A DNA stretch of 5,676 bases from Kiritimatiellia bacterium (GTDB lineage Bacteria > Verrucomicrobiota > Kiritimatiellia > RFP12 > UBA1067), in NCBI GenBank assembly GCA_900771305.1, contig CAAGNL010000180.1, forward strand, positions 1-5,676, read 5' to 3'. Under the pieces are notes generated by a model. The model was given only the letters and a program-made list of their open reading frames with translations, had not been told where the DNA came from and searched no databases. Made by a program: the position numbers and the translations under genes. Positions 1-3,900 of the stretch are shown one piece after another (the first letter of the stretch is position 1; every line of letters begins with the position of its first letter).

Positions 1-234
1 AGATGTTGGGGAATAGTTTATCGGATTCCCCCTGGACTGTAAAGCGAGAGAAGGTCCTCTTCAAGGCAGGGCCTCAATTGACAGGCGGGAGGGGGGGCGC
101 GAGGGCACGACGCACCTTCTGCGCATGGGTCTAGCTTGGGGTTCCTTTCAAAGTCGCAAAAAGACATAGATCGTATTGTGAAAACAGCAGGAATCGCGCT
201 TGGATGACGCTGAACAGTCACCTCGTCAAGGCCG
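1..234. other. Left flank with no convincing gene
   Basis: I see no convincing gene, RNA or promoter here. A minus-strand open frame (18-245) has low-complexity composition rich in Pro, Cys and Arg, no ribosome binding site, and runs into the repeat cluster at 235, so I do not call it. A G7 run lies near 91-97. The word GGAATCGCGCTTGG near 190 resembles GGAATCGAGCTGGG near 320, so the degenerate repeats seen further right may begin here. Confidence 0.5.
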
Positions 235-282
235 TTCAAGTTCAACTCAAACTCAAGTTGAGTTCAACTTGGACTCAATTGA
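235..282. repeat. Left TTGAGT/ACTCAA cluster (inverted partner of 676-731)
   Basis: A 48-bp cluster built almost entirely of the words ACTCAA, TTGAGT, TTCAAG and CAACTT. Within it, 238-250 pairs with 258-270 with one mismatch across a 7-nt loop, so the cluster is itself a hairpin. The core 248-277 reappears in reverse complement inside 676-731 with a single mismatch (at 268). The two clusters therefore form a long inverted repeat bracketing about 390 bp. The role is unknown; possibilities are the ends of a small noncoding mobile unit, a protein-binding site, or a recombination site. Confidence 0.8.
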
Positions 283-291
283 TGGCCTCTC

Positions 292-360
292 TCAGGGTCG
301 CCCCTGAACCGAGTCGACAGGAATCGAGCTGGGCACCGGCCAGCCCCGTGCATTGACTCG
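292..360. other. Left nested stem-loop of the noncoding unit
   Basis: Two structures lie between the left cluster and the first tandem array. TCAGGG (292-297) pairs with CCCTGA (302-307) around a 4-nt loop. Then CGAGTC (310-315) pairs with GACTCG (355-360), enclosing GCTGG (328-332) paired with CCAGC (340-344). The stems are short and could occur by chance. A stem-loop region of equal length (601-669) sits in the mirror position on the other side of the arrays, which is why I record it. Confidence 0.45.
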
Positions 361-366
361 CCAAAA

Positions 367-466
367 CCACAAGCCTGATGGAAATCTCCACAAGCCGGGG
401 AGCGATTCTCCACAAGCCTGATTGGAATCTCCACAAGCCTGATTGGAATCTCCACAAGCCTGATCT
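367..466. repeat. Tandem array A, 21-bp period
   Basis: Direct tandem repeat with a unit of about 21 bp beginning CCACAAGCCTGATTGGAATC. Units are 367-387, 388-409 (degenerate, 22 bp), 410-430, 431-451 and a partial copy 452-466. Copies three and four are identical. The period is a multiple of three, so every frame reads as a 7-residue repeat on both strands (for example NLHKPDW on the plus strand), which explains several spurious open frames here. A 21-bp period is two turns of B-DNA, so a protein could bind each unit on the same face. No replication gene is present to support reading the units as iterons. Confidence 0.9.
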
Positions 467-480
467 CCCCGGGCCACCCA

Positions 481-595
481 CCCGACACGCTTCGTCCCGA
501 AGACTTTTTCGTTTGCCTACCCGACTTTTTCGTTTGCCTACCCGACTTTTTCGTCTCCCCCTACCGACTTTTCGCGATCCCCCTACCGACTTTCT
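481..595. repeat. Tandem array B, 21-bp period, different unit
   Basis: A second direct tandem array starting 15 bp after array A. The unit begins CCCGACTTTTTCGTTTGCCT and is about 21 bp. The best copies are 501-519 and 520-540; 541-563 and 564-585 are drifted (22-23 bp), 586-595 is partial, and 481-500 looks like a decayed first copy. The unit is unrelated in sequence to array A but has the same period and nearly the same total length. Translation gives a 7-residue repeat (RLFRLPT), which I regard as a by-product. Confidence 0.88.
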
Positions 596-600
596 GGAGG

Positions 601-669
601 CTGAAATCTGGGAGACCGTTCATCCCGTACGGGAGGCCACGTATGTATGTCGCATTGTCTCCGAATCAG
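601..669. other. Right nested stem-loop of the noncoding unit
   Basis: CTGA (601-604) pairs with TCAG (666-669), enclosing GGAGAC (611-616) paired with GTCTCC (657-662), which encloses the perfect 10-bp palindrome CCCGTACGGG (624-633). It mirrors the nested stem-loop at 292-360 in position and length (69 bp) but not in sequence. The stems are short, so chance is possible. Confidence 0.4.
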
Positions 670-675
670 CCCGCT

Positions 676-731
676 CTCAAGTTGAGTCCAACTTGAACTC
701 AACTTGAGTTTGACTTGAGTTCCAATTCAAG
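676..731. repeat. Right TTGAGT/ACTCAA cluster (inverted partner of 235-282)
   Basis: A 56-bp cluster of the same six-letter words as the left cluster, in inverted orientation. CTCAAGTTGAGT (676-687) is the exact reverse complement of ACTCAACTTGAG (697-708), giving a 12-bp stem with a 9-nt loop. CTTGA and TCAAG near the right edge form another short pair. Its reverse complement matches 248-277 with one mismatch. It contains the -35 element of the promoter at 710-737. Confidence 0.8.
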
Positions 732-737
732 TATAAT
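710..737 (+). promoter_or_regulatory. Sigma-70-like promoter pointing out of the repeat unit
   Basis: TTGACT (710-715) and TATAAT (732-737) are separated by 16 bp, one base from consensus overall. Transcription would start near 744 and run rightward. No convincing coding region follows: the in-frame ATG at 736 would lie upstream of the transcript start. The promoter could drive an untranslated RNA or be a by-product of the TTGA-rich repeat. Confidence 0.55.
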
Positions 738-989
738 GAATGATTCTGTCGTAATATGCACAAAATATCTTGTTTCTGTCTGTCCTCCTGTAATTCATCC
801 AATCTGTTTCGAAGCGAGCCCCCCTCTTGGTGATTCAGGCTGGAATTGGCGGGGCGGGATGTCCCGAGCTGCCGATTTTGCCTTTCAAAAACTGTCGTGG
901 CATCGGCGGTTTCATCGAAACCCGTCCTACCTTTTTGCGGAAATAGGCGTAATCCTGGTGGGCGGCATCGACGATGCCACCGCTTGAAC
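738..989. other. Intergenic stretch, no convincing gene
   Basis: Open plus-strand frames cross this stretch (to 987 and to 1091) but have no ribosome binding site, no recognisable domain, and start inside repeats or the promoter. A perfect inverted repeat GGCATCG-A-CGATGCC lies at 964-978, just before the solitary IS terminal repeat. It may be a relic of sub-terminal IS sequence or a weak hairpin. Confidence 0.5.
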
Positions 990-1008
990 GAGGTTTTGCA
1001 ATTGCTTC
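990..1008 (+). repeat. Solitary copy of the IS terminal inverted repeat
   Basis: GAGGTTTTGCAATTGCTTC matches the right terminal repeat of the IS (2662-2680) at 17 of 19 positions; both differences are transitions. It has the orientation of a right end, yet no transposase or left end lies upstream in the window. It may be the relic of an earlier copy, or one end of a small 990-1212 unit whose other end is the left repeat of the intact IS. The intact left repeat (1196-1212) is its inverted partner. Confidence 0.75.
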
Positions 1009-1036
1009 AAAAAAATCACACGGACAGGGCGGAATG

Positions 1037-1045
1037 TGCTATAAT
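1037..1045 (+). promoter_or_regulatory. Extended -10 promoter element
   Basis: TGC followed by a perfect TATAAT (1040-1045) forms an extended -10 element. No good -35 box lies 16-18 bp upstream, which extended -10 promoters can tolerate. Transcription would start near 1052, exactly where the run of nested hairpins begins. Confidence 0.45.
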
Positions 1046-1051
1046 CAAAAC

Positions 1052-1190
1052 ATGTCATCGGGGAGAAATCCGTTTGACCGATCGGTTGTGAGCTGGTCGC
1101 ACGACCTCGGATGAGCGCCTGAAGGGGTGCAAGCCGAGGGGAAGTGAACGCGATTCGCGTATGGAGCTTTACAAGAAAACCGCTAATTTT
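1052..1190 (+). ncRNA. Candidate small structured RNA, unassigned family
   Basis: Read on the plus strand, this interval folds into a row of compatible helices. ATCGG (1057-1061) pairs with CCGAT (1078-1082), enclosing GGA-GAAA-TCC (1062-1071), a GNRA-type loop. GGTC (1095-1098) pairs with GACC (1103-1106). CCTCGG (1105-1110) pairs with CCGAGG (1134-1139), enclosing GCGCC (1115-1119) paired with GGTGC (1126-1130); the first two bases of that stem compete with the previous helix. ACGCG-ATT-CGCGT (1148-1160) closes the series. An extended -10 element sits just upstream. I cannot match it to a known RNA family. It might be a stand-alone RNA, the leader of a gene lost when the IS inserted at 1196, or the RNA of a damaged mobile element. 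I see no translation signals and did not find a terminator. Confidence 0.35.
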
Positions 1191-1195
1191 CTAAC

Positions 1196-1212
1196 GAGGT
1201 AATTGCAAAACC
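1196..1212 (+). repeat. Left terminal inverted repeat of the IS
   Basis: GAGGTAATTGCAAAACC is the exact reverse complement of 2664-2680. The repeat is itself partly palindromic (GAGGT...ACCTC in the longer right copy, with a central TTGCAA). Confidence 0.92.
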
Positions 1213-1379
1213 CCTCTGACACCGTGTCGATGACCATGCCGCCCGACATGAAGCCCACCACCGGCACATCCTGTGCGCAAAAGGAATCGTGCGCAGTCAT
1301 TATGGCATTTATCAAGTCTGAAGGCAAGTGGAAAGTTGATTTTTTCGGGGGGGGTAATTGATATTTTCACAGATATTCA

Positions 1380-1408
1380 TTGACTATTCTTTAGTTATAT
1401 CGTACAAT
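1380..1408 (+). promoter_or_regulatory. Transposase promoter; transcript probably leaderless
   Basis: TTGACT (1380-1385) and TACAAT (1403-1408) are separated by an optimal 17 bp, each one base from consensus. The start codon ATG is at 1415, six bases after the -10 box, so transcription should begin at or within a base or two of the start codon. No Shine-Dalgarno sequence lies between the -10 box and the ATG, which agrees with leaderless translation. A run of eight G (1347-1354) lies upstream of the -35 box. Confidence 0.75.
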
Positions 1409-1414
1409 ACGGTC

Positions 1415-2494
1415 ATGAAAACTTCATGCGCCGGCACCATCCGCGGACTCTGGGACGAACTCAACCAGGGACTCTTCCCCTGGATCGACGACAACATCGG
1501 CGAGCTCGACGCCGCACATCGGCTGTTCATGGCCGTCTGCGAGGCGGTGATCAGGCCCCGCGAGTTCGACTACGCGAAATGGAAGGGAAACGGACGTCCG
1601 CCGGCCAGCCGCCTGAAGATCTTCAAGGCGTTCCTCCTCAAGGCCGTGCTGAACGTCAAGGACACGAAGGAGCTCGTGCGGATGCTCCGGGCGGAGCCCC
1701 TGTCGCGCAGACTCTGCGGATGGGACAGCCCGGGGCTCGTCCCGTCGCAGTCGCGCTTCAGCCGCGTGTTCGGCGAGTTCGCCGAACGCGGATTCACGGA
1801 CGCGTGGTTCGCCGAAATGATCGTCAAATACCACGGCGACATCCCCGCCGAGACCGTCAGCTACGACTCCGCGCCCGTCGAGGTGAGGACGCGCGCGGCG
1901 AACGCGAAGCGCCGTCTCGCGCGGCTCGACCCCGACCAGCCGCCGCCGCCCTCGCCGATCTCCGTCCAGGGCGCGCGCACGGCGGAAGCCAACATGGCCG
2001 AACTGCCCGTCGAATGCGAATGGGGGTGCAAGCGCGATTCGCAGGGGAATAAGATGAAGTGGAAAGGCGGCAAGATCCACGCGGCGGTGACGCGCGACGG
2101 CGTGCCGCTCGCCGTGAAGTACACGTCCGCGTCCCTGCACGACTCGCAGGCCATGATCCCTCTCGCCCAGCAGGCGTCCGCGCGCGTGCCCCACCTCTTC
2201 GACCTCGCCGACGCGGCCTACGACGCGGAGCCCATCCGCGCGGCGTGCGCGGAGCTCGGCACGGTCGCCGTCATCGACGCGAATCCCCGCAGGTCCGCCG
2301 AGGCGCACGACATGAGCGAACTCGAACGGGAGGTCTACAGGGACCGCAGCGCGGCGGAGCGGTTCTTCAGCCACCTGCTTGAATCGCACGGCGGAAGGAC
2401 CGTGCGCGTCCGCGCGCCCGCGAAGGTCGCGCTCCATCTGCTGCTGGGGACGATCGTCGTCGCCGTCGAGCAGATGCTCCGCATGGTCTGCTGA
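1415..2494 (+). CDS. DDE transposase of the IS (IS4/IS5/IS1182-like)
   Basis: This 359-residue transposase should cut and rejoin DNA at the terminal repeats of the element, on the nucleoid. The N-terminal part, about residues 30-125, resembles the DUF772-type region of this class. The RNase H-like catalytic core follows. The first Asp is in YDSAPVE (D151). CEWGCK and KGGKIHAAVT (201-226) are the usual core strands, followed by TSASLHDSQAMIPLA (237-251). The second Asp is D266 in LADAAYDA. The catalytic Glu is E315 within YRDRSAAERFFSHL, matching the Y-x2-R-x3-E signature, followed by VRVRAPAKVALHLLLG near the end. All key residues are present and the frame is intact, so the enzyme may be active. 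I chose the ATG at 1415 rather than a TTG at 1358, because the promoter lies between them and the first 19 codons of the longer form would lie upstream of the transcript start. Third codon positions are mostly G or C, unlike the minus-strand genes. Confidence 0.92.
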   Translation: MKTSCAGTIRGLWDELNQGLFPWIDDNIGELDAAHRLFMAVCEAVIRPREFDYAKWKGNGRPPASRLKIFKAFLLKAVLNVKDTKELVRMLRAEPLSRRLCGWDSPGLVPSQSRFSRVFGEFAERGFTDAWFAEMIVKYHGDIPAETVSYDSAPVEVRTRAANAKRRLARLDPDQPPPPSPISVQGARTAEANMAELPVECEWGCKRDSQGNKMKWKGGKIHAAVTRDGVPLAVKYTSASLHDSQAMIPLAQQASARVPHLFDLADAAYDAEPIRAACAELGTVAVIDANPRRSAEAHDMSELEREVYRDRSAAERFFSHLLESHGGRTVRVRAPAKVALHLLLGTIVVAVEQMLRMVC

Positions 2495-2661
2495 CGGCGC
2501 GTGCCCGGAAATGGGCGGGAACACCGACGGCGACGGCGTTGGAAGGCCGAATCGCCCGCCGCCGCATTGTCTGAAAATCCCGTCAGCACCCGCACGTCAC
2601 GAAAGATGGCACAATCCTTCCGCCCGAACCCCGTCAAGCGACTTCCCGGCCCCGATACACC

Positions 2662-2680
2662 GAGGTTTTGCAATTACCTC
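2662..2680 (-). repeat. Right terminal inverted repeat of the IS
   Basis: GAGGTTTTGCAATTACCTC; its last 17 bases are the exact inverse of the left repeat. Position 2680 is the last base of the element: 2681 onward is the coding sequence of the interrupted minus-strand gene. Confidence 0.92.
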
Positions 2681-2814
2681 ACATCTTCAATTGGGCGCCT
2701 TGTCTGCTCATCTAAAACAATTACGGTGAATCTTGCTGTTCCCATGTTTGCTATCGCAACCACGGCAATCGCGACTGCAACGAATGATGAGATTATGACA
2801 TTTCTTTTCGTCAC
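2681..2814 (-). pseudogene. 5' remnant of an exported Ig-like-domain protein gene, cut by the IS
   Basis: This is the start of a third operon gene. The GTG at 2814 is preceded by GGAGG with 8-base spacing, which makes it the likely start; ATG 2847 and TTG 2859 are in-frame alternatives. The product begins VTKRNVIISSFVAVAIAV, a basic N-terminus followed by a hydrophobic stretch that would serve as a signal peptide or membrane anchor. Then comes GTARFTVIVLDEQTRRPIED, which aligns with AR-VEFHVVDDMGKPVHN of the upstream 325-aa protein (shared A-R, V-x-D, P and hydrophobic spacing). It looks like the first strands of the same Ig-like or carboxypeptidase-regulatory-like domain. The frame runs into the terminal repeat of the IS at 2680 and stops there at TAA (2674-2676). 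About 270 residues would be missing compared with the neighbour. The left flank of the IS does not continue the domain. Confidence 0.7.
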
Positions 2815-2909
2815 CCCGCTCTCCTCCCCGTACACTTCACGTCGCATACGTTCTTCCAACGTCTCAAGAACGCTATCGCCACCTTTCGGATTTCATACCA
2901 GGATTTCAT
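2811..2909 (-). CDS. Possible 32-aa small protein or coupling ORF
   Basis: This small frame lies between the 325-aa gene and the truncated gene. Its ATG (2909) is preceded by AAGGA with a spacing of 6-7 bases, and begins 13 bases after the upstream stop codon. It encodes 32 residues starting MKSWYEIRKVAIAFLRRWKN and rich in Lys, Arg and Trp, with two Cys later; I recognise no family. Its stop codon TGA (2811-2813) overlaps the GTG start of the next gene as GTGA, the usual layout for translational coupling. It could be a genuine small protein, a coupling ORF that controls the downstream gene, or a chance frame. The good ribosome binding site and the overlap favour translation; composition alone does not prove it. 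Confidence 0.4.
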   Translation of the reverse strand: MKSWYEIRKVAIAFLRRWKNVCDVKCTGRRAG

Positions 2910-2922
2910 TTGTTTTCCTTGG

Positions 2923-3900
2923 TCACTTAGGTTCGAGATTTGTATCGTTGGGGGTGGGATTGTAGATTGAAAGGAACTTAAGCGCGGCACCTCTCTCGTC
3001 GGCAGAAAAACGAATGTCCCCCAACTGGAAATAATGCGCAGACTTCAAAGTCCCGTCGTCATTCAATTTGCATCTGCTTCTGACCACAAGGACTTTTGAC
3101 GGGTCGAACAACTGTCGGTCCCAGCTTGTGACCCTTCCGCGCCTGTCACGACTCCCAACTCGTTCCGAGAAGGCAAATTCACTTTGGTACATACCATTCG
3201 TGTCTGCGCCGTAGATACCGACATACTCGCTCCCTGGCGTCTTGTCCGCATAGTACCCGCCTGAGAATTTATCGGGGAAGCGAAGTTTCAATGCCATGCC
3301 GTCATAACTCGAGTCCCACACCCCATTCCAATCAAAGAACACTTCCATGTCGGTCTCTTTGCCACTTCCAAATGGCGCAACAAAATCATACCGTTCACAA
3401 TCAAACCCAATCCACTTGTTCAATTCATGTGTGTCTTTCCAACCTGAAGAAAGTGATCTTCTCGCAGTTGGATTTTTAATAGGCAGGAGTACAACATTCT
3501 CTTTGCCCCCCCAGGGCTGCCATCTTCCCCCAGACACATTATGTTCGCTCCCCATAGCAATGAAGCTAATCTTCCGCTTGCTTCGATAGTGATGATCGCC
3601 TGTCACTTCAACTTCAAGAATGCCACCTGTTTTTGCCTCGGCAACAAAAACGCCATTCGTGTCTGTATTTCCGACAATTCTCCGTCCTTTGGAACGGTCT
3701 GTCATGTCAAAAAAGACATCGACCTTCGCATTATGAACCGGCTTGCCCATGTCGTCAACAACATGAAATTCGACGCGCGCTTCAGCACCGTTGTGGCAAG
3801 CGCTCTCGAATTCGGGCGACACCGCATCAACTCTCTGTGAGAGGCATAACGCAAAAACTGCATTCGCCAGCAAACGCCAATTAGAAACTGAACTTTTCAT
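2923..3900 (-). CDS. Exported protein with an N-terminal Ig-like/carboxypeptidase-regulatory-like domain
   Basis: The protein has 325 residues. The ATG at 3900 is preceded by AGAGGAAGGA with 9-base spacing and overlaps the upstream stop codon as ATGA, so translation is coupled; a longer form from 3996 would overlap the upstream gene by 100 bases and is unlikely. Residues 1-27 form a signal peptide (MKSSVSNWRLLANAVFALCL, cleavage probably after VDA). Residues 41 to about 135 look like a beta-sandwich regulatory domain of the carboxypeptidase type: VDDMGKPVHNAKVDVFFDM, then GNTDTNGVFVAEAKTGG, typical of turnover from a stable core to a Gly/Thr turn. The rest (about 143-325) is a conserved-looking region with KWIGFDCERYDFVAPFGSGK, SEYVGIYGADTNGMYQSEF, VLVVRSRCK and the C-terminal NPTPNDTNLEPK. 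I recall similar uncharacterised proteins in gut Verrucomicrobiota-type genomes, but cannot confirm that here. No catalytic motif is evident. It probably acts in the periplasm or outside the cell; its role is unknown. Confidence 0.85.
   Translation of the reverse strand: MKSSVSNWRLLANAVFALCLSQRVDAVSPEFESACHNGAEARVEFHVVDDMGKPVHNAKVDVFFDMTDRSKGRRIVGNTDTNGVFVAEAKTGGILEVEVTGDHHYRSKRKISFIAMGSEHNVSGGRWQPWGGKENVVLLPIKNPTARRSLSSGWKDTHELNKWIGFDCERYDFVAPFGSGKETDMEVFFDWNGVWDSSYDGMALKLRFPDKFSGGYYADKTPGSEYVGIYGADTNGMYQSEFAFSERVGSRDRRGRVTSWDRQLFDPSKVLVVRSRCKLNDDGTLKSAHYFQLGDIRFSADERGAALKFLSIYNPTPNDTNLEPK

Larger units (their letters stand above)
1196..2680 (+). mobile_element. Complete insertion sequence, IS4/IS5/IS1182-like DDE class
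   Basis: A 1,485-bp element with 17-bp perfect terminal inverted repeats (1196-1212 and 2664-2680) and one transposase gene (1415-2494) that keeps its DDE motifs. The left noncoding arm is about 180 bp and carries the promoter; the right arm (2495-2661) is G+C-rich and holds only short hairpins. No long target duplication is visible. The only candidate is the 2-bp AC at 1194-1195 and 2681-2682, which could be chance. The element interrupts a minus-strand gene whose start survives at 2681-2814. Size and layout fit an autonomous single-ORF IS. Base composition is richer in G+C than the flanking operon, which suggests transfer. The family assignment rests on transposase motifs only. Confidence 0.9.

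Noticed and set aside
481..595. CRISPR array
   Set aside because: Units are contiguous direct repeats with no unique spacers, and no cas gene is present.
367..595. Plasmid-type iteron origin
   Set aside because: The 21-bp period fits, but there is no rep gene, AT-rich melting region or DnaA box that I can see in the window.
378..707. Plus-strand frame with 7-residue repeats (NLHKPDW, RLFRLPT)
   Set aside because: The 21-bp period of the tandem arrays makes all frames look repetitive. There is no ribosome binding site, and minus-strand frames over the same arrays look equally good.
964..978. Rho-independent terminator at the GGCATCG/CGATGCC palindrome
   Set aside because: No U-run follows the stem, and the next bases belong to the solitary IS terminal repeat.
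715..987. Plus-strand frame after the outward promoter
   Set aside because: It starts inside the promoter and repeat cluster, lacks a ribosome binding site, and shows no recognisable domain.
1347..1354. G8 run upstream of the transposase promoter as a phase-variation switch
   Set aside because: It lies outside the core promoter and the coding frame, so length change would not obviously switch expression. One tract alone is weak evidence.
1424..2524. Long minus-strand open frame (366 codons) opposite the transposase
   Set aside because: It is a by-product of high G+C at third positions in the transposase gene. It is Arg-, Ala- and Val-rich with no domain, while the plus strand carries clear DDE motifs.
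2501..2965. Plus-strand frame spanning the right end of the IS and the minus-strand genes
   Set aside because: It crosses the IS boundary and lies antisense to the truncated gene and the small ORF, which have good start signals.
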